NCBI GenBank assembly: GCA_022496205.1
Contig: WTXD01000009.1
Span: 248,001 to 312,000 of the forward strand
From: Gloeopeniophorella convolvens
Lineage: Eukaryota > Basidiomycota > Agaricomycetes > Russulales
DNA length: 64,000 nucleotides
Reading direction: 5' to 3'
The first letter of the stretch is position 1. Each line of letters begins with the position of its first letter. Below the pieces are notes generated by a model. The model searched no databases. It had not been told where the DNA came from and saw only the letters and a program-made list of their open reading frames with translations. The position numbers and the translations under genes are program-made. Shown in pieces: positions 32,617-45,459 of the stretch.

Positions 32617-35600
32617 ATGTCTGCCTCGTCCTCCTCCCTCGAATCACTTATTCATTCCATCATACCACACTCCAGAGTAGATAGCGCACTATTTGATGAT
32701 ATTCTAGCACACTGCAAAGACGTCCTCACTAGGTTCGCCCCGTTCTTCAAGTCTTGCCCTTCCTCCAGACCCACCCGTGCCCCCCCAGCCACATTGGTCA
32801 AAGTCGCGAAAGAGACATCGGTCATTTAGCGGACATTGTTAAGCGGAGACGTATGTACATTTTGTCCCGTACTGCGCCGTGGCTGAGCACCCAATCAGTC
32901 TCTCAAAGCCGCCCAGATGGTATCGCCTCGGTACAATTCACGAATCTCCTTTCAAGGCTCCTAGAGCAGGTGCTTCTCGTCGGAATGTGCCTTTCTTCTT
33001 AACTACTGACGAAGTGCTTAGCCGGTCCTGTCACGTAAATACGACTCTGTCCTCTTTCTTCACTCATTGGCGTCTTCTGCTCGAACACCGCTCATTGTTC
33101 CATCATTCCTTCCTTCCCTCGCACCATCGCCACCGATAACGTCAAAGCATACGCCAGCGATCTCGCCAATTGACTCGTCTGCATCCTCGCGGCCTAACAA
33201 GGGCAAGTCCAAAGCAGACCTCTTGAAAGAGATTCGAGCCAGGTCCGGTAAGCCGCATGGAGACAGCCTCTGAGGTTCCCCTGCTAACTGTGGTCATCAA
33301 AGGTAATTCACATGTACCCGAGTCCCTGCTTCTACGAGACACCCTTTACCTTCTTCAAGGGATATCTGGTAAATACATACGATTTCTCACGAGCAAAGAC
33401 AGTGAAACGGAAATGAGCCTACAGTTTACGGAGAACTCGGTATGGCCGTTTCCTCCCAGTTTGCATCAATTAATTGCCTCTTCATGGTGCAGGGATATCA
33501 AATATCGGCTTCAACTAGGCAGTTGATACATCGACTTTCCGAAGTGGGGCATCTGTATGCCCGCGTTGATCGATTTATCCGTGAACGCGAGGCATCTCCT
33601 GGAATCGGAATGATCGAGCAAAGTCTTTGCCATCATCTACAATCCCGATTGACGGAATACTATCGTCTCATAGCTGTTCTGGAATCACAATTGACCCTCG
33701 CCTCGAGCTCGCAAGACCAAGATACTCATTCAACAACCCCTGCACCCGCGGAGCCGGATGTACGTGTCGAAGAAAGCGGACTCACTCTCAAGCGATTAGA
33801 TGTGTGGGTCAACGAATGGAGGTTGCGAATGCGTATGATGAGTGTCTGCGTAGAGGCCGCTAGAGGTGTGCCCGCTTCCTTGCCGTTACTTGATGTCGCT
33901 CATGCGCCGAAGACACTCATGGCGGTGCCCTCGTCAACCTCATTCATAGCTACACGGAGAACGGCGATCCTTTCATACGTCAATTTACCGACCAGCTTCT
34001 CGAGGAGGTAGTGTTATATCTTCAACTCAAGACGATGTCCATTGAGCTCAATCCCTCAATAAGGTTTCCAGACCGTTCTTCGAAACACTACAGAAATGGC
34101 TCTTTTCAGGGGAGCTATATGATCCTTACTTGGAGTTCTTCGTGACCGTGGATCCCGAACTCGCACACCTTCAATATGTGCATCCGTCAACTTTCAACAC
34201 AGTGGCTCCCGGCGACGGCGGCTTCAGCGGTATTGGCTTCAGCGCAGACAATGATGATATCACCGGAGAACGCGAGAGCGGGCTCCGCCTGTGGCAGGCG
34301 AAATACAGATTCCGTCAAGAAATGCTGCCGACATTCGTCGGGCAAGGGTTTGGTAGCAAGGCGAGCTACCTCTCTTGCATATGCGGACAGAACATCTCAT
34401 TGAGCGCTTCCAGATCTTCTCTACCGGGAAGAGCTTGAACTTCATTCGCTATAGCTGCCATGACACGGATTGGATTACTACGCGGGAGAAAATGAGCAAT
34501 ACACACGGCAGTAGGTCATGCATCAATACTAGGCGTCTCTGTCCGACCCAGGATAGCTTTGCAGTACAGTGACATCTTCGGGCTCGAGCGATCCATCGAT
34601 GCCGCCTACCGGATAGCTAGTCAACGTTTGTTTGACATTTTCTTCGACAAGTTCCGCTTACTGGACCATCTTCGGGCCTTGAAAAATTACTTACTCCTTG
34701 GACATGGAGACTTCACTGATCAGCTTATGGAAGCATTAGGGTCAGTAAATCATTTGTGGTAATGCGGAGTGACTCAAGCTTAGGTTGCGCAGACCGAGCC
34801 TGTCGAAGCCAGCAAACTCGTTGTATCGGCATAATCTGACGGCGACACTGGAAACGGCGATCCGCTCATCCAATGCGCAGAAGGACCCGCCAGACGTTCT
34901 ACGACGCCTCGACGCTCGCATGCTCGAGTATAGCCAGGGCGAGATTGGTTGGGACGTATTCACGTTGGAATATAAGGTCGATGCCCCACTGGACACCGTC
35001 CTCGATCCGGATTCCATGGTCAAGTACTTGAAACTGTTCAATCATCTCTGGAAAATGAAGCGTATAGAAAATACGATGACGAGGGGTTGGTTGAGGACGG
35101 CAAGCGCCACCAAAGCCTTTATACGCATGCCAGGCAGGCCTTCAGAAATTCTAGGTTGGCAAGAGATTGACGTGGTATGCAGAGATTGAGCCGGAATGGC
35201 ACAAGATTCGCTTGATCACAGCCGAGATGATTCACTTCATCCGACAAATGGCAGCCTACTGCCACTTGGAAGTCATCGAATGTTCTTGGAAGGCCCTCAT
35301 GGACTTCGTAAACGAGAAAAAGGGCGACTTGGACGCGCTGATCGAGGCGCACCGCCTTTACCTGGATCGTACGGTGAAGAAAATACTGCTCATCGGCCCC
35401 AAAGCGGGTAAAGAGGTACTTCTTCCTCGCGCACTCAGAGGCAGGACGCTAATGTCCACCACCTTCAGGAGAACCTTCTCAACCAGGTCAGGGAAGCGTT
35501 CGCGCTGATCTTGCAGTTTTATGACGCCACTGTGAGCGGCTTACTCGCATGATCGAAAGGGTCATTATTCACGTCTCACAGGAACACTTCTACAACCTTT

Positions 35601-35932
35601 GTATGTCGGAGTCGTCCCGGAGAGACAGTGAGCGCGATCGAATGCGCGTGGGTGTCCCAGTTCTGCCTCAATGGGAGAGAAACTCAAATATACCTGACCA
35701 GGGCACCTTCACGGGCACGGAAAAGCGAACAGCATTGCAAACATCAGAAACCCTGCTTAGTAGTCTTCAGCAATGCAAGGACTACGGCGCCGCCTTCTCC
35801 GACAAAGTGCAGGTCATCCTTCACGGGCTTCAAACCCACGTGGACCTCGATTGCAGATTTTTGGGTATACGATTATCATTCTCGGACTTCTATCGTAGCA
35901 AAAGGGAATCACAACAACAAAACAAAACATGA
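32617..35932 (+). CDS. SPC98: Gamma-tubulin complex component 3 (Spc98/GCP3)
   Basis: Subunit of the gamma-tubulin complex that nucleates microtubules at the spindle pole body. It starts MSASSSSLESLIHSIIPHSR with a GCP3-type N-terminal helical region, then a Ser/Pro linker (about 33,070-33,240). The GRIP1 domain begins VPESLLLRDTLYLLQGISGK, YIRFLTSKDS, with later pieces GYQISASTRQLIHRLSEVGH, FFETLQKWLFSGELYDPYLE and FIRYSCHDTDW. The GRIP2 domain reads SIDAAYRIASQRLFDIFFDK, HLRALKNYLLLGHGDFTDQL, FTLEYKVDAPLDTVLDPDSM and NHLWKMKRIENTMTRGW. The end has HVDLDCRFLGIRLSFSDFYR, which is common to the family. About ten short introns. It converges on the copper ATPase with about 120 bases between stops. 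Confidence 0.92.
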
Positions 35933-36055
35933 AAACATCGGTATCGATCGTGTGTACCAGTACAGTAGTATATGCGCCAGTTGAGGGGCGCCTATCATAT
36001 CCGTCATTAATACTTCCACAATCCATTCATTCGCGTGCAGGTACTAGCGCAAGAT

Positions 36056-39000
36056 CTATTGCGTTCTTGGTTGCTTATATAGCCTCAACAAAAGGGAGCT
36101 GCAGACCACCGAAACAGAGCTACGAAGGCATACAGTGTGAGTGAAAGAGCGCATCTCGTCTCAAGAATCGACTTACGATAATGCCATTGCAAGCGAGCCC
36201 CACACGGGATTGAGTCGAGCGTGTCCTGCAGGATATATGACGCCTGCTGCGATAGGAAGCGCGGCCAAGTTATACACTAGTGCCCACAGCTGGGAATACC
36301 GAATCATGTCACTGAACAACTTCCACTATCCAACAGACTGGCACTCACGAAATTGAACTTCACTCGTCGGAATACGGTGGCGGACAGGTCCACTAGGGTG
36401 AGGAGGCTCCGAAGGTCCGAAGAGACGAGTATGAAGGAGGCGCTGGAGAGTGCTACATCGCTCCCTGAGCCAATCGCGACCGCGACGTCGGCAGCAGCTA
36501 ATGCCTAAGTGACCGTCAGTTCAGTCGCAAGCTCAAGTGAACGGATCGTACTCACGGGTGCATCGTTGATACCGTCGCCCACCATCGCCACAACACAACG
36601 CTGATTCAGCCTTCTCCCGAATAACCTGCCCAACCTCGACTGTTGCTTCTTCGGGCCGTTTTGCTGGAGCCATCGTACTTTGTCAGCCTGACCAAGCAAG
36701 GCATTAACCCCCGGAGCACCCGCACGGTTGACTGTCAAGACCTACCTTCTCGTGAGGAAGCACGCCTGCGATGACATTGGACTCGGGTATGCCGACTTGC
36801 TTTGCCACTGCGCGCGCGGTGATCGCGTTGTCTCCCGAAATCATCCAGGTTGCTAGTTTCTGTGATTGCAAGTGCGATACAATTGTTCCAGCGTTGGGTC
36901 GCAAGGGATCCGCGATGGCAAAGGAGACGATAATCTCGTAGGGGTGTGGCGTAGTGGTTTCGGCAGGAACACCCTGACGTATGGCAAGCAAGACGACACT
37001 TTTGCCTTCCGATTTCCAGGACTCGAGCCGGTTGGTGAACTCTGCAGGGACTTTTGCATGATGCTCTGACATCCACGCTTCATTTCCGATGATCGCCGAG
37101 CAATTCAGGTCTTTAATCGTGGCCTTGAGCCCCCGTCCAGGGGTTTCTTCCACGGCGCTGGCCGCATGAGACACGGCGCGGTTCGTCTCGCAGTATGCGC
37201 GGACCGCCGCGGCAAGAGGGTGCGAACTTGATGCCTCGATCTCGGAAGCTATGCCGAGTACAGTTCCGAGCTTCCAGGGGCTTCTTTCGGTAAGATCCTC
37301 GCTATCAGTGACAGTCGGCTGGCCGCCAGCTGTCAGCGTCCCGGTCTTGTCAAAGACGATGGCATCAAGTTGCGCAGCCTCCTGGAAAGCCTCACCACCT
37401 CCACGAACGAGGATTCCGAACTTGGCAGCCATTCCTGAACCGACGAGGAGAGCAGTCGGAGCAGCAAGGCCAATGCCACATGGACATGCAACGACGAAGA
37501 CCGCGATGGCAAACTCAAGAGACCATATAGCTGCAGGAGAGTCGTTAAGGTAGTTGCTTATGAGGAAGTACAAACACTCACGCCATCCTCCAACATCCTT
37601 GTCGAGGTAGCTCCGAGGGAGCGTGCCGCTCAATCCCAGACTAAGCCATATCATCCAGGTCAGGAGAGCAATCAAGGTCACAACTGGCACGAAGTATCCC
37701 GTCAAGATGTCCGCAAGGCGCTCGATGGGCGCCCGCTTGGTTTGGCCATCTCGGACCACGCCGATAACATGATCGAGCCTGCAGCGTTCGTGAGTATCGG
37801 TCGCGTTCACCAGGAGCGGATTCACTGACATGGTTTTCCCATCCGCAGCATCGATTCTCACATCTATAGGTCGACCAATGTTGATGGTTCCCAGGTATAC
37901 CTGATCCCCGACGTCCTTCTTGACCGGCCTAGATTCCCCAGTCATTGAGCTCTCGTCGAACACGGACTGGCCGGAAACGACGATGCCATCACTGGGGGGC
38001 GTTGAGCCATTCGGAATTCGAACTACGTCTCCGATCTCCAAGAGCTCGGTAGGGACCTTCCGTACGCTGGAACTAGGCTTGGACAAATGAACTTCGCTAT
38101 CTGCGTCTGAGTCGCCTTTCTCTAGGTCTTCGCTCGGCTCGCGGAAACCGACAGGGCGGCTTCCGCTGGTCGAATCCAATACGAAAGCTTCAGCTGGTTT
38201 CAATTTTCCCAGGCTAGTGATGGCGTCCCCGGTGCGACTCTTGCTATACGCCTCCATGTACCTGCCTAGGTCGAGTCAGCATCATCACGAAGATAGTCAG
38301 GCAAGTCGCTCACCAATGAGCAGGAACATTGTCAAGAATACGACGGAGTCGAAGTATGTTGAGGTATCGGCTTTACCATCCTGCGATGGCGAATTCGATG
38401 CCGCGAGGGCAAGTAAGATAATGGAAGAGAAATACGCCACTGAGACACCAGACGACACCTTTTGATCGAATATCAATGTGTGAATGAATGGGAGATACTG
38501 AATGACGCTTACCAAAAGGTTCATACTCCCAAAGCGAACGAATCGCTGCCAAACAGGTGTGCGGCTCCCTCTTCTCCACAGAGCGTGGATCTCCTTCAAG
38601 CTTCGCCGATGGAAGCTCCCAGCACTGTAGAACATCACAGGCGTGGCTAGAAAGAAGAGCGACCATTGGATACGGGATGAGTTCCCCGCCCACATTGGTT
38701 CCATCAAAAACATCCTGGTCGCGTTCTCCGAGGACACCAAGCTCATGAAGACGACGCCGATAATGAAAGTGGGGATGGCGGCGATGATCGAGAATGCTAG
38801 TCGGTACAGCAGGTTCAGTTTCTCTCGAGCCATCATCGTCCGGGTGCGGTCCTCGAGGGAAGGCGCCTTGTGCACGAAAACTTTGAATGGTGGGTCATTT
38901 GACGACACGATGGTTGAAACAATATCACGTATGGTGAAGGAAGGTGGCGAAGGTTTGTATGTCAGGCGGAGGATGGGATCTGCCAACGTAAGTGGGGCTC

Positions 39001-39991
39001 CCTCAAGTGTGAGCCCAGAACCCAATCTGTCAAGGCTCTTGATAATCTTTTCAGGACAGTGTCTACGGAGACGTCGTCAGCAAGCCATAGTGGTGCCCTA
39101 TCGGCCGAGCAAGCTTACTCGCAAAACATCCCAGCTATGCGCAGGAGACGGTACGTTGTTGTTGATCCCCTGAGCTGCTCGTGTCCGCCTTCACGGGTTT
39201 GATGTCCACTACGGATACCTCGTATCCCGCCGACTCGATGGTTTCCTGAACTTCGGGTAGCAAATCTTTGCTCTGCACGACCAGCGCAGCCGAATTTCCA
39301 ATGAGATTGACTGACACGTCTGTCACGCCCTGCAGCTCAGAGAGTAGTCTGGTAATGGTGGAGGAACATGACGCGCAGGTCATTCCGCCGATGGAGAGAG
39401 AAATATTGAGGGGTCCATCCATGGCGGTGCCTTTCGCGTCAGAGCCCAAGGACTGGAGAGAAACTACGGTGGCTTCATAACCATATCTTCGACTGCTTCA
39501 AGTACCTTTTGCGCGGCCTCCTCTTGATCCAAAATAGCAGTAGCAGAGTTCCCAAGAAGCGACACAGACACATCACGGACCCCAGGCAAGGCTTCCAGGG
39601 TGTGGGTTATGGTTGATGTGCACGACGCGCATGTCATCCCACCTACGGAAAGGGTGAGGCAATAGGAAGCATGGCCCGTATGACCAGCTGCGTGTAGGGG
39701 CGGATTCTGGGGTTTCTCCGGGGAGGAGGCGGGTGAGCGCTCCGAAGATGTCGATTTATCGGCTATTTCTGGAGTAGGTGGCCCGCCGGGGATGCTATGC
39801 TGGCATACGGCGCATTGATCTAGGTGCTTCTTCGCTTTGCGTATAAAGAAAGAAGGGGACCAAGAAAGGCTGGATGGCTGGCCATGGGAAGGGTCTGCCC
39901 TCGGCGTGTCTGGGATGTCGAAGCCTGCGTTTCGATCGCGTCTCTGATAACGGGGTACGACAGACGAGCAGGATGGCGGATGGTGACACAC
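36056..39991 (-). CDS. CCC2: Cu(I) P1B-type ATPase (Ccc2/ATP7-like)
   Basis: Copper pump of the Golgi that loads secreted cuproenzymes such as laccases and ferroxidase. Three heavy-metal-associated domains are seen: GGMTCASCTSTITHTLEALP, GGMTCASCSSTITRLLSELQ, and an atypical third, GMFCEHCPEKIIKSLD, split by an intron. Membrane helices follow (LAFSIIAAIPTFIIGVVFMS). The core motifs are DESSMTGESRPVKKD, VACPCGIGLAAPTALLVGSG (CPC copper site), FDKTGTLTAGG (phosphorylated Asp), EASSSHPLAAAVRAY, MISGDNAITARAVAKQVGIP and MVGDGINDAP. The end is KFNF-LWALVYNLAALPIAAGVIY and SVVCSSLLLRLYKQPRTQ. The N-terminus has extra Cys/His pairs (MCHHPPSCSS, HLDQCAVCQHS). About ten introns. All catalytic motifs are intact. 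Confidence 0.93.
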
Positions 39992-40569
39992 TGAGAAAGG
40001 ATGGATACGTGGACAGAGTGAGGCGGAGGGGCGAGGCTTCCCAGAGTATCATGGATTGTGCGCACACAGCTGCCGCGATGGAGGGGCTGGTTGGTGGCTG
40101 GCTCGGCGAAAGTAGATAATTATAGAACGCACCTGCTGCAATGAAGGTTGGATATTAGAATGTTGGTCGTGATTTCGTCGCGGTCATTTGCCACATTTCG
40201 GCGGGGGTTTCCTGGGGTAGGGGGACTGGATCCGTGGCAGGTCGTCCGAGCAGAATTTATGGGCGAGCACGTCATTACGCCATTTGGGTGCCGCAGAATT
40301 GCCTCAGGGCCAAGCTGGCTGAGCTTGGCTGAGTCAGATGAGTCAGCTGCGAGGCAATTGTGCGATCCAGCCGCGTGCAGCCAGCCGCGCGCAAGTTGTC
40401 AGCCATGGACGTCTGGACCGCCACGGACCGTCAGCACTAGTCAGCCACCGGACACCGGTGCCCGAGATATTCTCGGGGTCCTGGCAGATCCATGCCGGCA
40501 GCGGGCCTTGGCTGCCTTGAAGCGGGCCTCGTGTGCCGGGACTCGTGCTCGCGGTCGCGGAAAGAGAGA
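39992..40569. promoter_or_regulatory. Divergent region between Ccc2 and Vip1 genes
   Basis: 578 bases between the two start codons. It contains two close copies of TGAGTCA (separate entry) and several GCC/GGC-rich inverted stretches. No gene is seen, though an in-frame ATG at 40,492 could extend the Vip1 N-terminus. Confidence 0.5.
40330..40345. promoter_or_regulatory. Tandem TGAGTCA (Gcn4/AP-1-type) sites
   Basis: TGAGTCA occurs at 40,330-40,336 and again at 40,339-40,345. This heptamer is the classic Gcn4/Cpc1/AP-1 bZIP site. Two copies nine bases apart, between the copper ATPase and Vip1 starts, suggest a bZIP-responsive shared promoter. Confidence 0.45.
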
Positions 40570-43500
40570 ATGGTCAATCGAGCGTCGGACTCGTCGCCCG
40601 TGCCAACTGACGCCGTGCCAATGCATTGGGACAGACCTTCTCGTTTCTCCTTGTTGCACACTACGGACAAGCACTCCCCCCGCTCCAGCTCTATCCTCGC
40701 CAGATCCTCCACACCGTCTCCAACAGGCTCGCACACATCAGATCTCTATTTTGGAAATGACCCTTCGAAGCCTACAATCATTCTCGGCGTATGCGCAATG
40801 GATATCAAGGCGCGCTCAAAGGCAATGCGAGAAATCCTCACCCGCCTTGTGGACAGGACTCGCGGCGCCATCGAGGTCAAGGTTTTCGGAGATAAAGTCA
40901 TTCTGGACGAGGGTGCGCCGAGATCGCGCTGATGCTGCGCGCTTCTTCTTGACAACCTAAATGTGTTTGTGCAGATGTCGAAAATTGGCCGAGATGCGAC
41001 GTTCTCATATCCTTCTTTTCCACGGACTTTCCCCTAGACAAAGCAATTTCATACGTCAAGCTTCGCAATCCCTTCTGCATCAATGAGCTCGTGCCCCAGG
41101 CACTTCTTTGGGACCGCCGTCTGGTCGGACACGTCTTGGATCATCTGGGTGTGCCTACCCCGAAGCGCCTAGAGGTCTCACGCGATGGTGGACCAAAAGT
41201 TGATAAAGAACTCAAGGAATACATGAAATCTAGAATCGGAATCGGGCTAGGCAGTTTTCGTGTCACTCCCGAAGTCACACTGAGGGAGGACGGCAAGGCC
41301 ATCATCATTGACGGTCAAGTGCTCGAGAAACCTTTCGTCGAAAAACCTGTCAGCGGTGAAGACCACAATGTCTACATATACTTCAGGGAGGGCGGTGGAC
41401 GTCGTCTCTTCAGGAAGGTGAGGGAGTGATGTCGTCGGCCCTATGACCGATATACTGATGCACCTGTCTGTCGTAGGTTGGGAACAAAAGCAGTGAATTA
41501 GATCCGGGACTCATGCACCCAAGAACCGATGGTTCCTACATATACGAAGTATTCATTGATGTCGATAACTCGGAAGACATCAAAGTCTACACCGTCGGCA
41601 AAGAGTATACCCACGCGGAGACACGCAAGTCTCCTGTTGTTGACGGTGTTGTAAGGCGCAACACTGACGGAAAGGAGATCCGGTGAGCTGTGCTCCCACG
41701 TTTGTCCTGGGACTCCAGCTGAACTACCCAGATTTATCACTCACCTGAGTGACGAAGAGAAGTCCTGGGCAGCTAAGATTTGCGAAGCTTTCGGGCAGAG
41801 GGTCTGTGGTTATGATATGCTGCGCTGCGATAACGGTGCACGGAGTCAAGTGATCGACGTCAATGGCTGGAGTTTCGTTAAAGGCAACGAAGCCTATTAC
41901 GGTTCGTGTATTTGGCAGATCACGGGCTCTCAGCGCCCGAACAATGCTCTTACTTCTTACCCACCTCCTAGACAAGGCAGCTGAGATCCTCTCGGCCCTT
42001 TGCACTCGCGTTTCTGTGGCCCCAGACCGACCTCTTATCAACTCCGAGTCTGCTACCCCAGAGGCGCCAACATGGCTGCTCAAGGCGAACGTGACCGTCT
42101 TCCGCCACGCCGATCGGACGCCGAAGCAGAAGCTCAAGTTTAATTTCCCCATTGGAGAGGCATGGACCCAGCCCTTTGTCACTCTCCTGAACGGGGAGAA
42201 GGAGGAGATCATCCTCCGCGAGAGGGAGCAGCTTAGCCGCATCGCAGTTGCGGTCGACGAGGCGAAGCGATTGGGGGCGGATGGGGAGGACCTAAACAAG
42301 CTGACTCTGCTCAACAACGCACTGTTTAGCAAAATCGAGCTTCCTGGGACAAAGGCCCAGCTCAAACCAGTGTACTCGAAGAAGGCAGCAGGCCATCCGA
42401 GGAAGTTGGTCAAATTGACGCTTGTGTTCAAGTGGGGTGGGGAATTTACGCACTCCGCGCGATATCAATCCCGAGATTTGGGCGAGAACATGAAGAAAGA
42501 CATCTCCATCATGAGTGCGTATTTAACTGCATTTGAGTGACGAACGTGCGTCGGGGCTAAAGAAGCGCGCAGACAAGGATGCCCTCAACAATGTCAAGGT
42601 CCGTGCCATGCCCGCAACGACAAATATAACTGCTGATCTCACCCTCTTTTGGAGCAGATATACACTTCTTCCGAACGCCGTGTCATCGCCTCGGCAGAGA
42701 TTTTCGCTGCGGCGCTGCTCGACCAGCACCAGTCCTCTCTCTCTTCTAGCTCTACTCCCACCCGCTCCGGGAGATCATCCGCCGACGGCAACTCTGGACA
42801 TGTTGTCACCCCAAAGTCGTCGATGTCGTGGAGGGAGCCGTTCAAATTGATCGTGCGCAAGGACCTTCTCGACGACTCAAATGCCGCTAAGGACCTCATG
42901 GACGACGTCAAGAAGCGCCTCAAGATCCTCCTGCGGCCTGGGGAGCCCGAGAAGCGACCAGAGCTTACATGGCCCAAGAGCATGAACAAAGAGCCCGTCG
43001 AGGTGGTCAAAGTAAGCATTGCGCCCCCCGCCCCTTCACAGCGGGAGCACTGATCCGGGACGTGGGTTGTTAGGAAGTCATTGAGCTACTCAGCGGGTTC
43101 CGGGCAATCATGCGGCGTAATTTCGACACCCTGGATGTGGAGAAAATACAGGAACGATGGTAGGGCATCTCACCTTATCGCTTTTCATTTACCCTCCTCA
43201 TCGTCGCCAAGGTGCTGCGGAGACGAGCCCTGGCTCTTCCGAGAGCGTTGGGAGAAATTATTCGAAGATTTCTGCGACGTCAAACCAGAGAAATTCGACC
43301 CATCCCGTGTGAGTGCATGGCCTGACCTAACTTCTCACATGTATGAATTTACTTCCGCGCTACATAGGTGTCGGAGTTGTATGACACGATCAAGTACTGT
43401 GCCCTCCACCATCGCACCTTCCTGTTTGCCATATTCGACGAAAGCGGTGGACAAGAGAACCACCAGCCTCGCGATCGCAAACTCCACGAGCTGTATGGTC

Positions 43501-44347
43501 GCGCCAAGGCTCTGTTCGATCTAGTGGCACCGCAGGAATACGGCATCGAGCCTGAGGAAAAGTTCGTTATTCCCTGCGTGGTTTCTGAGGTCTGCGCTTA
43601 CCTCCGAATCACTTTCAGGGAGGAGATCGGCGTCCTTACTTCTCTCCCGCTCCTCCGCAAGGTGGTTGAAGACCTCGAGGAAGCGCGCAATCATGGTGAA
43701 AGTTCGCTGACGTGCTACTTCACCAAAGAGAGCCACATCCACACGCTGGTGAATCTGGTTCTCTTATCGGGCTTGCCCATAGCGAACCGGCGGATACCCG
43801 AGCTCGATTACGCGGTAAGAACCTAGCTCCTGCCCGGCATTGCCCCCACTGACCCACTTCGACGTAATAGTCCCACATAACGTAGGTTGTCCAACCCGAC
43901 TATCCCCACACGATGACTTGATTGCGTCCCCAGCTTCGAACTGTACGAGCGCAACTTTGGCCGGGGTAAATCGGACAAGGAATACTCCATCAAGCTTTCG
44001 TTGAGCGAGGGCGCCCACTCGTCTAACGTTCTCGACTCAGCCTTGGATGCCCGGCATTCACTGAACGTTCAGCAGCGTCGGTGAGACCGCAGACGGTGTC
44101 CCGATTCTCGCAGATGTTAACGATGGTGTAACTAGGAAGCTAAGCCAACATCTCCCATACAGCCTCGTCATCGAGAAATTGTCAAAGCATTTTGGCCGCA
44201 CGCTAGAGGTGTGTTACGTAATCAAGCGCGCCTGCGACCGACGCTAACTTGTTGACGCAGGACGACGATACTGGCCCAGAAACACCCCTAGTCATTGATG
44301 CACTTTCTACCCCAGTTGCTAACGAAAGCAGCAAAGACTATCCATGA
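40570..44347 (+). CDS. VIP1: Diphosphoinositol pentakisphosphate kinase (Vip1/Asp1)
   Basis: Bifunctional enzyme making and breaking inositol pyrophosphates (IP7/IP8), acting in phosphate sensing and microtubule or polarity control. It starts [20 protein letters not shown]; an upstream in-frame ATG at 40,492 is an alternative. The ATP-grasp kinase domain reads [116 protein letters not shown] and [15 protein letters not shown]. The histidine-acid-phosphatase domain begins [20 protein letters not shown], with the RHxDRTPK signature, and continues [20 protein letters not shown] and [21 protein letters not shown] later part is [20 protein letters not shown]. It ends [10 protein letters not shown]. 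About ten introns. Both domains look intact. Confidence 0.93.
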
Positions 44348-44480
44348 TCGCAGTGGACTGCACCTCAGATATCTCACTAGCCCACAGTCTAATCCATCCT
44401 TTAAATGAGTATAATTGCAGGCATCCAATGGTTCAGTATAGGTGATACGGCGTAGATACATCTCTAGACAGGCACTGCGC

Positions 44481-45459
44481 TTATTGTGGAGCGTCTTCCC
44501 ATTCTCGCAGCCCTAGTTGCGCACGCAATGCATTTGATTGTTCCGGTTTCAGCTCGCGGAAGATCAGGCTGTGTGCTGGGCCTTTCGTGCTTGCCATCGA
44601 AGGATGATCCTGGTCAAAGAGCGCAGATGCTGTCTGGGAGAGCATCGACGATTGTGTGGCTAATGCCGCGAAGGACGAAGTGGTGTCGTGGTACCTGCAT
44701 TACCCGACCTTCACATCAAGGGCGCCTTATGGAAAGCATACACCACTTACAATCTACGCCTAACATCAGCATGGCCGGAGGGAGACGGGATCGAGAGGAA
44801 CCTACCTGAATGCTTCTTTGTTCAAGCAATCACTCTCTTTGATCTGGTCGAGCGCGTGCTTTTTGAAAGACGCTTTTATGTAATAGAGGATGTCATACAC
44901 ATGGTGCTCCTTTGGTCTGGTTCAGGGCGTAGTGGGTAGATCAGGGTCAAGCGAGATAGCTAAGGCATATTCAGCATGCCCACTAACCGCCAGGGTCTGA
45001 ACTTTGGCGCGAGGTTGAAGGTGCCATCTTGATGAGATATGAGCGGATGAAAGACATCTGTGATAAAGTGCACAACCGGGGGCCGCTCAGGGTAGTCATG
45101 TGGAAAGGTCAAGCGGAACTTGAGGATGGAATCTGAGTAATAACCTTGCCACCGTGTGACGTTGACTTGTGAACGGGGTGCACACGGAAGCCGGGCTCAC
45201 CCTGGTGGATGAAGAGGACAGCATCCCAGATGGAGGGGTTGTCCGAATGTGGGATGACGTACATGCCGAGAGGACAGTGAGACTGGTAGCGGAGGGAGGC
45301 ATACTCGAGGGAGATAGCGGCACGAGAGAGGGGGTTGATAGACGCGGGAGTGTGGGGTTGCGGAGGGGGAGGTTGGGCAGATGGACCGGGCTTGCGGGTC
45401 GTGTCGCGTCTGAGTGGCGGAGGGGCCAAACTGGCGAACGGAGTGAGCGCCCCGAGCAT
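44481..45459 (-). CDS. FTS/AKTIP-like ubiquitin E2 variant
   Basis: A UBC-fold protein without a catalytic cysteine, resembling FTS/AKTIP, the partner of Hook and FHIP in the dynein-early endosome adaptor of filamentous fungi. Exon 1 starts MLGALTPFASLAPPPLRRDT and reads AISLEYASLRYQSHCPLGMY, VIPHSDNPSIWDAVLFIHQ. Exon 2 reads DSILKFRLTFPHDYPERPPV, VHFITDVFHPLISHQDGTFN, LAPKFRPW. After an intron comes HHVYDILYYIKASFKKHALD. Where active E2 enzymes have Cys after the HPN region, this one has FNLAPKF. The last exon ends RAQLGLREWEDAPQ. About four introns. It is divergent from the first HIG1 gene. Confidence 0.8.
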
